From NCBI GenBank assembly GCA_034670405.1, contig JAXDDX010000116.1, positions 186,001 to 250,000 of the forward strand: DNA of 64,000 nt. The letters run 5' to 3'. Below the pieces are notes generated by a model. That model was not told where the DNA came from. It ran no database searches and was given only the letters and a program-made list of their open reading frames with translations. The position numbers and the translations under genes are program-made. Below, piece by piece: positions 1 through 11,845 of the stretch (its first letter is position 1; each line of letters begins with the position of its first letter). The DNA comes from Hoplostethus atlanticus (Eukaryota > Chordata > Actinopteri > Trachichthyiformes > Trachichthyidae).

Positions 1-360
1 GCTTCACACGTCCGACTCAAGCACTCAATCAGGCTCTCATTCTGACTCAGACGCACTCCCGTTCACACAGTTACACACAGGTTAAAAGGGTCCGGCTGCA
101 ATCAGCCTTAACTGGCCGCAGCCGGTGCTGGATCCAGGGAGAGTTAGTCCACTGACTCACCTCTCTCCTGGATCCAGCCTACGCCTCCCCCCCACCCTCC
201 CCCCAGTCTGCCACATGCACATTTTGTGCTTGTTCTTTTTGAGCTTGATTTAGTTATTTGATACATTTGTTAAATTCTGACAGCACTTGTTATTTTGAAA
301 AACTAATAAAGCATGTTTTACTTCAATGTGTGACTTTGTATGTGGTCACCTCTGAAAGTC
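1..360 (+). other. Unassigned sequence, possible retroelement 3' end
   Basis: No coding signal is visible. GGATCCAGG at 130-138 is repeated inverted at 167-175, so about 45 bp can fold into a hairpin. An AATAAA hexamer lies near 305, in a T-rich then A-rich stretch that resembles a retroelement or transcript 3' end. Any body of such an element would lie outside the window on the left. I could not assign a family. Confidence 0.25.
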
Positions 361-896
361 AAACCCAGTCCACTGGTGATGTCACCACCTTAACGTCTCC
401 AAAAGAAATTGATTAATGAGTACTAAATCAAAGTTTGATTGCCGCACAACTGATAGTTACATTGTCATATGCATATGAAAGTGCATGTGGTGTTTTGTGA
501 ATGTAAGCTCAGAGACACGTGTTATAGATAGAGACATCTTGAAGGTAACCATCCTTTTGGATGACAGTTGATAAATTAATAGGCCAATATCAGCAAATCA
601 ATATATTGGACTTACTCTAGCTCATACAAACGCCTCCATACATACAAGTGCTTCAATTGATTCTCAGCTAAATACACTCCAAGTGCATTCAAAGAAATAT
701 TTGTCATTCCTTTCACAGATGGTAGCGCTAGTATAACAGTTTTGCTAAATAAATGTATACTTGCCAGTTTTGTTTGTGTGTGTGTGTGTGTGTGTTTAAA
801 CAGCAGGGTTGTTACCCCGAGGCAGTGAGCCGAGACCAGCTCCGACTCTGACATTTGACTCTCTTCTCCACAAACCATCACTCTCTCTTTGTCCTC

Positions 897-934
<38 letters not shown>

Positions 935-1984
935 ATCTCTTTTCCTCTCTCCTCGTTTTTTTCTACCGTTACCTTCAAACATCCTTCAGTTCTCTCTCTC
1001 TCTGTCTTTTTTCTATTCCACCGCGAAGCAGCCCGGCACTCAATCGGCGAGCATATTCACAATATTGAATATTGACAGAGTATTGAATCTAAAATATCAA
1101 GATGCTGATTTTTGGAGAAAATCCATCCACCTCTGGTTTTCAGTAATGTTTCCGCCTCTCATCTATCTCGAAAAGTGTCATTTAAGGTCTGGTGATTAAA
1201 AATAGTGACAGGACCAGATAACCAGCACACTTCTAGCATACCTGCACCAAACTGAACTGTGAACAAACCCTGCCAGTCTGGGCACGAAAAAGTGTGTTTA
1301 CACTTCTGCCTTTCCCCTCTTCTTCCAAATCATCCCCCTCTACCTCCTGCCCTCTCACAAAATCATCGCCTATTTTCTCCAGTAAAACGCAGTAGATGAC
1401 TGGTTAGTTTGCTCGACATATTTGACGGGAAAAAAGCCTAATGATTGTGGGAATATGGAATCAAGCACCATTCAACAGTACTTGAGATAATGGTTGCAGA
1501 AAATGAAAATAACATCACAGGCGCAGGTCGAAATGGCATAAGGAACATGTAGAATCCAGGTTAACTCTCCATTATCGAGGCCTATATTATTCAAAACTGC
1601 ATTTCATTTCAATCACACTATGCTTGTTTCCCCTTTGTATTCATGCATATATTCTAATATTGCATGTTAAATTATGATGTTTTGTAGCCTGGTCATATAA
1701 TGCACTGCTTGAGTATACTTGAATCATCACTTGAGTGGACAATATGCAGTACGTTCTGACGTATGTCAGTATGTAGCACAAAGTAGGTTGGTATCCGGTT
1801 TTGAACACATGACAAATATTTTGTAGTTGAATGATTGCACCGTGAGGCCAAAATAACACTTGTGCTCCTCCGATAGAGGAGGTCGGGGGTGGTGCACTCT
1901 AGCACAGACAACTTGTTCCTCCAATAGAGGGGGGTGCGATCTCATCTGCAAGAGGAAGTGGGCTCGCAGTGGCAATGTTTTAAA
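361..1984. other. Non-genic stretch with short microsatellites
   Basis: No supportable gene. It holds a (TG)n tract at 775-795, a (TC)n tract at about 904-930 and pyrimidine-rich sequence to about 1015. The ORFs here read through these simple repeats and have no family features. Confidence 0.6.
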
Positions 1985-2255
1985 CTTGAATATCTGCGAT
2001 TTTCTGTTGATGCATTTTGAGTTTCTGTAGGTAGCCACGGTGGCTATTGCTGCTCATGCTAACTACCCAGTTCTTCTTCTATTTATTCCAAACAAACTAC
2101 TGCTGCTGTTCCCGTAGATGTAAAACGCATCACTTCCTGTGCATCAGAGGATTTTTCCCAGGAAAGACCTACTTGACACCGGGTGTTAGGACAGCAAATG
2201 TAGAAAAACTTGAATGAACTGGCTAGAGGTTGAATCACTATTGTGTTAGATCAAT
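1985..2255 (+). repeat. Interspersed repeat family A, copy 1
   Basis: This segment is clearly similar to 28293-28650, to the reverse complement of about 51007-51325, and at its 3' end to 34080-34170. Shared landmarks in order are a GCCACGGTGGCTAT block, GCTCATGCTAACTACCCAG, a T-rich spacer, an ACACCGGGTGTT block, then a GAACTGGCTAGAGGTTG block and ATCACTATTG. It is a dispersed repeat of at least 250-350 bp. No protein is encoded and I cannot place it in a class. Confidence 0.75.
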
Positions 2256-2552
2256 CTCAATAGAGAGTAAAGAAACATACAGTACATATATATATTATAT
2301 ATTGCACACTTTAAATCTGTAGTTTTTGCTAATAATGGATCAAAATGGACCTTTATTTTGGCACACAATATATTCCAAATGATTCTATGTGTTATATTAA
2401 AAATCTCATTGGAGTGTGAGATTTGTTTTGGAGAAGAGTTTCTCATCCGCAAATAAATATGTGATGTTTCCTTACTTCTGCAGGTTGCCTCACCAAGGTT
2501 ATAGCTGCATAACATCATCCAACTCATTTATTCATAGCTAGTGTAATTAGAC

Positions 2553-5427
2553 ATGGCCTTTTTATATGCACGTATTTCAAACATAATTCAAGTTCTCAGA
2601 ATTGAGAGATGCAGTGGTTATGGTATGAGAAAAACATGTTCCAGTACACTGATGTTGAGTTTCTCCCTCAACAACATAATTCTGAACACACCTCGGAACA
2701 GACTGAGAGTTCAAGTCCACCGTCCACCTCTGCCCAGCATCCTTCTTGCTAACGTCCAGTCTCTGGAAAATAAATTGGATGATGTTAGGGCGAGGATTAG
2801 ATTCCAACGGGACGTGAGGGATTGTAACATCTTTTGTCTGACGGAACGAGTCATATGCCCAACCGAGTCCTTCTCTGTTTTCCGTGCGGATAGAACGGAA
2901 GAGTCTGGCAAATCTAAGGGTGGAGGGGTTTGCTTCATGACCAACAACAAGTGGTGCAACCCCAAGGACATTAAGACTCTTTCTCGTTCCTGCTCGTAGA
3001 ACCTGGAGCATCTGACGATCTCATGCCGTCCATTCTACCTTCCCCGGGAGTTCAGCTCGGTCATCACCACAGCCGTCTACATACCACCACAAGCGAACAC
3101 CGACGTAGCACTATCGGACCTACATGATGTGTTATGTCGGCATCAGAACAAGCATCCCGACGCGGCTATGGTGGTGGCTGGGGACTTTAATAGGGCGAAC
3201 CTAAAAAAAGTCATCCCGAACTTTCACCAGCACATTATGTGTGCTACCAGAGGGGAAAGAACGTTGGACCACTGCTATACGCCGTTCAAGAGAGGCTACA
3301 AGGCTGTCTCTCTCCCTCCGTTCGACAAATCAGACCATGCCGCCATTTTCCTGCTACCGGAGTATAAACAAAGGATAGCACGGGAAGCGGTAGTGACGAG
3401 GGACGTAAAGCGGTGGTCTGACCAATCAGAGGCTGAGCTACAGGACGCTCTGTGTGACGTCGACTGGGACATGTTCCAATCCAGTTCCAGGGACGTCAGC
3501 GAGTTTACGGAAGTTGTTACGAGCTTCATAGCAACGCTAGCGGACACCATCGTCCCCACGGTAAAAGTTAGGTCCTTTCCTAACCAAAAACCGTGGGTTG
3601 ATAGATCCATCCGCGACGCTTTGAACGCCCGCACTGCTGCCTATAACTCCGGTCTTGTATCCGGCAACATGGACGAGCACAAGGCGGCATCCTACGGACT
3701 GAGGAGGGCGGTGAAGGAAGCCAAGAGGAGGTATAAAGACAGAGTGGAGTCGCAGATGGAGCAGCGCGACACCAGACGCCTATGGCAGGGGCTACGGACT
3801 ATAACAGACTACCAGGGCAGACCCCCCGCAATTGTGAGTGCCGACGCATCCCTAGCGGACGACCTGAACTCATTTTATGCACGGTTTGAGGCTAGCAACA
3901 ACAGCGCTAGCTCGCCGGCTAACAACAACACTGTTAGTGTAGCCGAAGTGAGTTCTACCGCTAGGGATGAACACACACTCTCTGTGACCGAGCACAGTGT
4001 GAGGAGGGCTCTGACGAGGGTGAACACCAGGAAAGCTGCTGGTCCAGATGGCATATCTGGGCGAGTACTGAAGACCTGTGCTAATCAGCTAGCTCCAGTG
4101 TTCACCACTATATTCAACATCTCCCTGGCTGAGTCTGTGGTCCCCGCCTGCTTCAAGAGATCCACTATTGTCCCTGTGCCCAAGAATGCTTCTCCAGCAT
4201 GCTTGAATGACTACCGACCGGTGGCCCTCACCTCGGTGGTCATGAAATGCTTCGAGAGGCTGATAAAGGACTACATCTGCGCCTTCCTCCCTTGCTCCAT
4301 GGACCCGCTGCAGTTTGCTTATTGTCCAAACAGATCCACGGATGATGCTGTCTCCCAGGTACTGCACACCACACTCTCTCATCTTGACAGCCGGAAGGGG
4401 GGCTATGTGAGACTGCTGTTCATTGATTATAGTTCAGCTTTCAATACCATAGTCCCCACCAGACTGGCCGGCAAGCTGATTGAGCTGGGACTGAACACCC
4501 CCCTGTGTGCCTGGATCCTGGACTTCCTGACCGCCAGGCCCCAGGTGGTCAGGGTGGGTAGACACACCTCCAACCCCCTCACCCTGAACACAGGATCCCC
4601 CCAGGGTTGCGTCCTCAGCCCCCTACTGTACTCCCTGTACACACATGACTGTGTGGCCAGGTTCAGCTCCAACTCCATCATCAAGTTTGCAGATAACACA
4701 GTGGTGGTGGGCCTGATCTCCGACAACGACGAGAAGGCCTACCTGGAGGAAGTTGCTGATCTGTCACTCTGGTGCCAGGACAACAGCCTCCTCTTGAATG
4801 TCACCAAAACTAAGGAGCTGATTGTGGACTTTAGGAGGACACATCAACAGAGGACGTACTCACCACTGTGGATTAATGGGACGACTGTGGAGAGGGTGAG
4901 CAGATATAAATACCTGGGAATCCACATCACCGAAGATCTCACATGGACAACACACACAGACACTCTGGTGAGGAAGGCAAGGCAGCGCCTTTACCACCTC
5001 AGGCAACTGAGGAAATTTAAAGTCTCTCGGAGGATCCTTCAGTCCTTCTACCCTGGAGCTGTAGAGAGCATCCTGACAGGAAGCATCACTGCCTGGTTTG
5101 GCAACAGCTCCGCTCAGGACAGGAAGGCTCTGCAGAGAGTAGTGCGTTTGGCTGAACGCACTATTGGAACTACACTCCCCACCCTGCAGGACTTATACAC
5201 CAGGAGGTGCAGAACCAGAGCCTGCAGGATCATGAAGGATCCTCACCACCCCAACAACAGAATGTTTCAGCTGCTGCGGTCAGGCAAGCGCCTCCGCAGT
5301 CACGCTGCCAAAACAGAGAGACTGAGACGGAGTTTCTTTCCTCAGGCCATCAGGACTGTGAACTCTGACCTCACCAGGGCCCCCACCAAGACCCACACAC
5401 TGCCCCTCTTATACACACACACACACA

Positions 5428-5460
<33 letters not shown>

Positions 5461-5468
5461 TCACTTAG
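2553..5468 (+). pseudogene. LINE ORF2 (endonuclease + reverse transcriptase), inactivated
   Basis: One reading frame of about 972 codons runs through this interval, broken only by a TAG at 2997-2999. Recognisable similarity starts near 2700. The N-terminal part is an APE-type endonuclease, with LANVQSLENKLD, a shortened region after FCLTE (a probable in-frame deletion), VVAGDFNRANL at 3171-3203 and KSDHAAIF near 3330. The reverse transcriptase follows, with motif A FIDYSSAFNTI near 4420, SPQGCVLSPLLYSLY near 4594, and motif C reading FADN at 4686-4697. In this family motif C is normally FADD, so the second catalytic aspartate is replaced by asparagine. The tail RMFQLLRSGKRLRS...RRSFFPQAI is typical of L2/CR1-group ORF2. 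The C-terminus runs into a (CA)n tract (5412-5460, read as repeated His-Thr) before TAG at 5466. The reaction would be target-primed reverse transcription of its own RNA, but this copy should not be active. Confidence 0.9.
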
Positions 5469-5743
5469 GTAATGACTACACATAATTTATATTATACTAC
5501 ATACATACGATTTCCCTTTACTATATTTTTATTTCCAAAGTGCTCTTACTGTAAATATTGTGTTGTTTTTTTATATAAGAGCTCTTACTGTAATACTGTA
5601 AATATTGTGTTGGTTTTTTTATTGTAAATACTGTGTACTGTTGCCCTTTTGTACATTCCCGTTGAGCATTGCCACTTTTTCATTTCACTGCACACCCCGT
5701 GTGTGTATGTGACAAATAAAGTTCTTGAATCTTGAATCTTGAC
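2690..5743 (+). mobile_element. 5'-truncated L2-like LINE
   Basis: The element consists of the ORF2 above plus a 3' UTR of about 270 bp. The UTR has T-rich sequence, an AATAAA at 5715-5720 and a short terminal tandem repeat (TTGAATC-type units, 5724-5743). Short tandem 3' tails instead of poly-A are typical of L2-like fish LINEs. The 5' boundary is not sharp: endonuclease similarity begins near 2700, and no ORF1 or 5' UTR is recognisable upstream, so the copy is probably 5' truncated. The clade (L2 against a neighbouring CR1/Rex1 group) is inferred from motif style and tail. Confidence 0.85.
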
Positions 5744-5927
5744 CTGACCTTTAGAATATTGTGTCATGGCAACTATATAAAGGGTATAAAGCTGTTTTTT
5801 ACTTCTAATCAACGTTATAAGTGATGCATTGAAAACAAAAAGTTCAAGCAGAAATTGTATTTAAACATGGCGGTTGACGGCCTTGAAGATTTTTGCGTAA
5901 CTTGTATTGTATTGTTCAGTATTGCAA

Positions 5928-6042
5928 CTCAAAAGTACTACCTTGCTAGCAGTAAATATTGTTGGGCCAGGAACTATCCAAGCGGAACCTTTTTTCCGGG
6001 TCTAGTTCCCCTGGTTGGAAAGATCGAAGTTCCTGCAACAAA
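5928..6042 (+). repeat. Fragment of MITE-like repeat C, copy 1
   Basis: It shares GTACTACC, GCTAGCAG, GGCCAGGAACTATCC, GGAACCTTTT and AGTTCCCCTGGT in the same order with 42497-42605. There the repeat sits inside an element with imperfect inverted termini (42384-42652). This copy lacks clear termini. Confidence 0.7.
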
Positions 6043-6181
6043 TCTTGCCAGCACACTAGCGGCTTTCCATTTTTCTAATGTAGTGTGTGTAGTCAGCTGG
6101 TTATTTACAAGAAAATCATTTCAATGGTACATGAAATATGCAAAGTTACCTTAAACAATAGTCTCTACAAAGCATCCCAAC

Positions 6182-6700
6182 TTAAAGGGGAATTCCAGTA
6201 TTTTTAAACCTGGGCTCTATTTGTACAAATTCGTCATTTATATTGCAAAATAGGTACAAAAGGTTTTGGAATTGCTCAGGTAGATCACCTCAATCGGCAG
6301 TCGCGAAAGGATCGCTACAGAGATAGACATTTGTTTAACCAGAAACAGAAGTCTCGCTCAAGGAGAAGTCTCGCTCTGAAATCTGAAAGATGAGGTGAGT
6401 TGTTGCAGGAAGAGGTTAAACAAAGGTTTCTGGTTAAATAAATGTCTATCTCTGTAGGGATCCTTTCCGTAATGTTGTCAGACACTTGCCAGACACACGA
6501 ATAACAATCTGAGCCTGTCAGGGGCAAAAATAAGCACTTTTAGTGGACGTACTTTTATCGGCGCACTTGCCCCTGCGGATTACGTTGCAGCCATAGCAGC
6601 CCGTTTCGCGACTGCCGACTCAGGCGATCTACCGGAGCAATTCCAAAACTTTTTGTACCTATTTTGCGATATAAATGACAAATGTATACAAATAACTTTA
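6182..6700. mobile_element. Fold-back (long inverted repeat) element, copy 1, damaged
   Basis: It begins TTAAAGGGGAATTCCAGTA and is homologous to the complete fold-back element at 13978-14656. The left arm runs TTTTGGAATTGC...GCAGTCGCGAAA and the right arm ends near 6695 with the complementary GCAATTCCAAAA block. The left arm jumps from GCAGTCGCGAAA straight to GGATCGCTACAGAG, missing about 130 bp that the right arm still has. The right terminus beyond about 6695 is also lost. It encodes no protein. Confidence 0.8.
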
Positions 6701-7336
6701 ACTGAGTCCATTGAATCCCAAATTCCAACTGATGTGAGACTTATTTGAATTTTTGGAATGGCAGACCAAAAGAGCACTGCACTGAACTATAAATTATGTT
6801 AACCTGCTAGCCGATTAAGAAGTTATTGAATCTTTGGCTGAGTTCTTCTACAGACTACTGCATCGAGGGCAACCGTTTGATCACCATCTCTAGGAAGCTT
6901 TTGGTAGAACATGGATTGGTATTGCGCGATTTGCTTTGTTGCCCCAACCTTGAAGTCCCACTTCTAATAAATGGCTGTGTTGAAGAAGAAGAGTTCAACT
7001 GGGCACCCACACACAGGCTGGGCAACATCGACATGGTCTGATTAGGGCTGTCGCGGTTTTGAAATTTTCCCACCGCGGGTGTGTATCTGGCTCATCACCG
7101 TGGCATGCGGTGGTACCGCACTTTTTTTTTTTTTACCCATGATCGGTTCAGTGTAAGACACTAGCGGCTCCTAAGAACAGGAAAAAAATGTCTAACGTCA
7201 TAGGAGTCCCAAACAATTTCAAACATGTTTGATAATCTATCCATTTGTCCCTCAACATTGTGAAATCTGATAAAAGTAGGGATGTGAACGTGTACACGAA
7301 GTTTGAATCATAAACGTTTAGACGCCCCTGGAAGCC

Positions 7337-7542
7337 TGGCGGACTGGGGCAGCCTTAGTGCTCCACGGCTGACCTGCCGGGAGGGGGGAGGTGCACGCGC
7401 CGGGGAAGACCGCGCTCTACACGGCGCTGGGCCGGGTTTATATCGCTGGTGTGCAAATAAAACGGCCTGCTGGCCAGTTAACTCTCCTCCTGCCTATGTC
7501 TCTGTCTGTCACGGACCCCGGTACTGTGGCGAGTCCGCCACA
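7337..7542 (+). other. Possible decayed solo LTR fragment
   Basis: TGGCGGACT at 7337-7345 is mirrored by AGTCCGCCA at 7532-7540, followed by CA. A GC-rich body with GTGCAAATAAAACGG (AATAAA polyadenylation signal) lies between them. This resembles an LTR of about 205 bp with eroded outer bases. No target duplication is visible, so the call is tentative. Confidence 0.35.
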
Positions 7543-7867
7543 GTATTATTATTATTGATAATTTTTTATTTTTTTTTACACAAAAGAAAAAACATTCATA
7601 AACTTACAATCGTTGTCATAAATGGGGAAATAAACTACTTACCTACTAAATACCAAGCGTCTTTCAAATCAATCACGTTAGTTAATTATGTTAACCAGTC
7701 AATGCGCACGCTCGTAAATTCACTCCGGGTCACTAAACACGGCGAATGTCAAAAAGCTCTCCGTGGCAGTTTTTCAACAAAATTGAGGGAGATTACCAAA
7801 CAGAGCAAAGTGTGTATTATGTGAAAAAACACTCATTATACTAGCCCTAAAATGAGTTTAGTCATAC

Positions 7868-8233
7868 TGTAGCGTCCCGTCAAAGACGGATACTTTAAGT
7901 AGACAAACGAAACAGTTAGTTTGCAATCCAGTGCATTTATTAAGCTGATTATTAGTTACCGTTGGCCGTAACCATGCCGTACAACAGCTCACCTCGATAA
8001 CTTAACTCTCCAAACTCTTAAACCCAGCGCCAGAGCGTACCACCACAACACAGGTGTCTCAACCTAACTCTCTTGACCCGCCTCCCCACCTCTCAACCAA
8101 TCACAGGAAGACTAAGCACACTAAGACTGGTGATGGGCAACCAACAGTTGGGAGGTACGAACCCGCTAATAACATCTCTCATAACTGGCCATAACTAACA
8201 GTAAGCATCACATATTTCAACCGGGTTGTTACA
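7868..8233 (-). mobile_element. Solo LTR nested in the hAT element
   Basis: Read on the minus strand it begins TGTAACAACCCGG and ends GGGACGCTACA, so it has TG...CA ends, and an AATAAA hexamer lies about 75 bp before the end (minus strand). The 4-bp ATAC occurs directly outside both ends (7864-7867 and 8234-8237), fitting an LTR-retrotransposon target duplication of Ty3/gypsy type. The length is 366 bp. No internal coding region is present, so this is a recombination-derived solo LTR. It lies wholly inside the hAT element and is therefore younger. Confidence 0.8.
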
Positions 8234-10499
8234 ATACTTTACACCAAATACACATGAATATGATTAATTTAATAATGAAATGGAAAACAAATAATAAAAA
8301 ACTTCCAAAATACAGGACTTTTTTTTTTTTTAACAACCGCGGTTGTTGTGGTGGTTTGTTTTCCATCCGCGGGTGCCTTGACACAACCGCGGTGGTGCGG
8401 TGATGCGGTTACCGCGACAGCCCTAGGTCTGATCCATCTTGAATTGGAGGTGAAACATTTTTTTCAGACTGTGCTACTGTTTTAGAAGGGATACCAAGGA
8501 TCAGCCTTGATGAAGAAAACACTCCTGACACTGTACTACATGAAATGCCGCAGCATGAACAGCAGCTTGAGGATTTGGGGACACAATCTAATGGTGAAGG
8601 GGTAAGATGTACATTTTGCTGATAGCCAACATCAAACAACATTCGATTTAAGTTGATGTTTAAGTTTGCTACTGTAGTAGTAATGTTATCTCAGCAGGAA
8701 ATGGTCAATATATCAAGTTGGAGTGCGACCAGGCGTGCGGACGCCTTTGCCATCAACGTTCAAGAAAGATGCCATCTTTCCCAGGTACACTGCTGTCATG
8801 ACAGATTTAAGACCACCACCCTGAAACAAGTAATTGTGCCTCAGTTTGGAACCACAGACCCAATATTACATTAAATTAAATATTCGGTTAATGCTTAATA
8901 GTCCTCTCTTCCTGATTTTTCCTCTTTTGCTATGTTGTTTCAGAGGAGTGTCAACAATATCGCTTCTGGAGGGCAACAGTATCAAGCTATATGATAGATA
9001 CCTTGAGTGACAGACTGAAGAGTGTGTTTGAGAGGCATACAGGGAATATGGAGCAGCTCCAAGATGAGGCACTGGCAACATTTGACAATTTTATACATCC
9101 ATTCTCCATTATGGATATGCAAAACAGCACCATTCAGGAGCCTTTCAAGCTAGATAAGCCAGTGTCTCAGTAGTGTTAAGAGAGGCGATTCAAGGGGTTA
9201 TTGCGATCAGACCGTTTTCTATATTCCCTTAATTATGAGTCGGGAACAGTTGTTGTCCAATGCTAGAATTTTCACCACTGAGCTGCAATATGGACAGATC
9301 TTTTTTTGTTGGCATTGTGGATGGGGGTCCTTTTCAAATCCCATTTACTATTTTCGCTAAAGCCTACTGTAGTTGATTTTGTAAACTGATGAGATAGAGA
9401 TATACAATGGCCTTGTATTACACGCTTCTACAAACAAATTACGGATGGTTTATTACACCTAGGAAATATAGATCCCAAGTTTACACTAAAATGCAGATTT
9501 CTTTGCCACAATCTATTGCAAAAGCTAATGACACTGCTCAGTGTGGTGTTGATGATATATTACAAAGATGTGAAGCCACTTGAGAAAGCAAAATTGCTGT
9601 ATATGGTGACATGGATGGTTGTTTGGTGCTTTCATTCCGATACGCAACATGAGCTTGCTGGCTTTAAAGGAGTCGGTTTTGCCTATAGAAAATGTAGGAA
9701 TTGGGAATGCAGCATTGAGACTATTCAGAGGCACGCTGATGAGAAAAGCTTCACCAAGAGGACATTGGATAAGCACATTAGACAGTGCCTTGAAATGCAA
9801 AAGGCCAGCACAGACTTCTTGAAAGCTGCCCTCAAAAGCGGCAACAGCATAAACAGAAAAGGCAAGGTTGACTTCTTTGCCTCAATGCTGTAGGACATTC
9901 ACATGCACATTATTGCATGTTGCCACAATGGAAATATCCTATATTGTCAGGGCAAATAGAGTTGGACACATTCAATTCAGCCACATATTCAGCCTCTATA
10001 AGACAAACCCTCCCCTATCAGTGTCAGTTCCTTAGCATCCAATGATAACAAACGAAAACAATCTGCTGGGCAAATGTTAATACTGATGAAGATATTGCTT
10101 TTTCTGCGTGTATGTCCAATCTATTCTTGAATTAATCAAGATAACTCAGATACTACCTGAAAAAAATAATGATTTAGCAGCATCTACAACAAGCAACCTT
10201 TCCTTGAAAACAATGTTAACACCTAAGCAACATTATATGCTGCATCTTTCTACTCAAATTGAATCATTGGGCCCTTTGATAAGGCAGATGCGCTTGGGGT
10301 TTGAGTCAAAGCGCTATTTCTTCAAGCAGTGGTCATCTAAATTGAACTTTAAAAAGGTCAATCACTAATGAACCATAATCAGCTTCTTGAGCGCTGTCAA
10401 AATGAAATGGGCACTGAACATCCCATTTGTGTGCATGAGAAAGACTTTCGGAGAGGACAAATGAGTGCGTTAAAACAAAAAAAATTATCACCAGTGTAA

Positions 10500-11845
10500 A
10501 AAATACTGTACCTGTCTTTGGACTGATAAAAGGCATCTTAGTGGTAGACTCATTGTAAAATAAATAAACTTGACTTGTATTGTTTTAACTTGTGTAATAA
10601 CAATGTTATGACACCTTGGGTCTGAACAGAGATGTTTTAGCATACGTACGTAGCGTACGCTGTATCCAATCTTGCCTCGGCAACACAGTTGACAGATGCT
10701 AAAAAAGAAAAGATTTGATTTTAGAAGAAAAGAATATGATTTTACATCGTATTGTTCAGTGAGTCTTGAATACAGTGCACATTCTGATGAAATACAACCT
10801 TGGTGATGTCACTGCATGAAAAATGGAAGATTGTGAACATTTGGGTGGGCGAGGGTGTGTGTTGTGGTGGTGAGGTGATGAAGAATTCATCCCTAACATT
10901 TGTTTCTTTTGTCAATGAATGTGGCACTAAGAATGACACTTCATCGATATTTGGAATAAATGTGATATTTGGAATAAATGTGATATTGATGAGACTTTCT
11001 TTGGTGAGTCTCGAGTATGAATTCCATGAACAATGTGCATTGTGGCCTCAAACAATGTTTCCCACAGGAATGTGTTTGAAAAATTACTAATTGTAAGATG
11101 ATGACTAATTAGTTATCACATAATAACAGTAATAATAGTCTTACACACAGTGCTTAATAAGTAAATTTACCTCAAAACAAGATCATTAAGAGTGGCTGTT
11201 GTTTCATTTCTGTTTTTATAAGACAGCCAAATGACAAAACACGTATCTCTAAACACATTTCATATTTCATGGCTTTGGCTTTTGCTCTTCTTTTCCTCTT
11301 CACTCTCACTCCTCTTCACCGCAGAAAAAAGTTGAGCCTTTTGACAAGACAAGATACTATTCAGATACTATTTTTCCGTGCTTTCACTCACTGCCATCAC
11401 TTCTCCCGTTGTATTGTTGATAGGTGGTTTGCCCTTGCTAGCCGGCTGCCGCCAATTTATGTTACATTTTACATTTACAATGTAAGCATTTAGCTTCTTA
11501 TCTGGAGTGAGAGGAGCTGGTAGGGGTTCAGCGTCTTCCTCAACACCAACTCAACAGAACACATAGCTGCTGCAGGGATTGAACCTGTGCCAATAGTCCA
11601 TCCTGCTACAGAAATGTTATTATTAATGTTTTACTCATTTACTAAATGTTTATTTTTCTATAACTAGCTACAGTGTATTTAATTTAATTTAATTTAATTT
11701 ATACCAGTTTTCTCAGTTAACTCACCTACTGAGCCGCCTGACAGGAAGACAGGTTTGCAGAAGGACTGTAAAACGTAATCACCAATACATCATATATCAC
11801 AACTAATAGGGTTATTTTAATAACAGCAAAGCACTTGGCGCACGT

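Larger units (their letters stand above)
7043..8425. mobile_element. Non-autonomous hAT element with 8-bp target duplication
   Basis: The left end is TAGGGCTGTCGCGG and the right end is the matching inverted CCGCGACAGCCCTA. Both subterminal regions are rich in CCGCGG and CGGTGGT motifs. The 8-bp GGTCTGAT lies immediately outside on both sides (7035-7042 and 8426-8433), a perfect target site duplication and diagnostic of hAT-type insertion. The 1383-bp interior has no recognisable transposase. The 173-aa open frame at 7303-7824 has no family features. Its interior carries a solo LTR (7868-8233) and perhaps a second LTR fragment. Confidence 0.92.
6854..10499 (+). pseudogene. Degenerate transposon-derived teleost gene, frameshifted
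   Basis: Fragments of one protein occur in order but in different frames. They are LGNIDPKF (near 9457), a GVDDIL block (near 9545), ELAGFKGVGFAYRKCRN (9648-9698), KASTDFLKAALK (near 9800), a D-I-H-M-H remnant (near 9896), GQIELDTFNSA (near 9950), SAGQMLILMKIL (near 10063), PKQHYMLHL, LGPLIRQM and FESKRYFFKQW (10230-10340), then, after a frameshift, NHNQLLERCQNEMGTEHPI ending at TAA 10497-10499. I recognise this order from a multi-copy, functionally uncharacterised teleost family, sometimes with C2H2 fingers at the N-terminus, that is probably derived from a DNA transposon. Exon-like blocks with AG/GT borders precede it: from 6854 (after TTCTACAG), 8468-8601, 8698-8784 and from 8944. Several stops and frameshifts make function unlikely. 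A hAT element (7043-8425) cuts the first block. The gene model is inferred; the family match is from memory. Confidence 0.7.

Noticed and set aside
3129..5468. A separate 779-codon gene starting at 3129
   Set aside because: The frame continues upstream without change to the TAG at 2997-2999 and beyond it. The codon at 3129 is GTG inside the endonuclease domain, so this is one broken LINE ORF.
6826..7041. 71-codon ORF as a complete small gene
   Set aside because: It is preceded by a splice-acceptor-like TTCTACAG, is cut by the hAT element and lies in line with downstream pseudogene blocks, so it is at most one exon of that remnant.
7303..7824. 173-codon ORF as a hAT transposase
   Set aside because: It has no BED finger, no dimerisation-domain features and crosses a probable LTR fragment.
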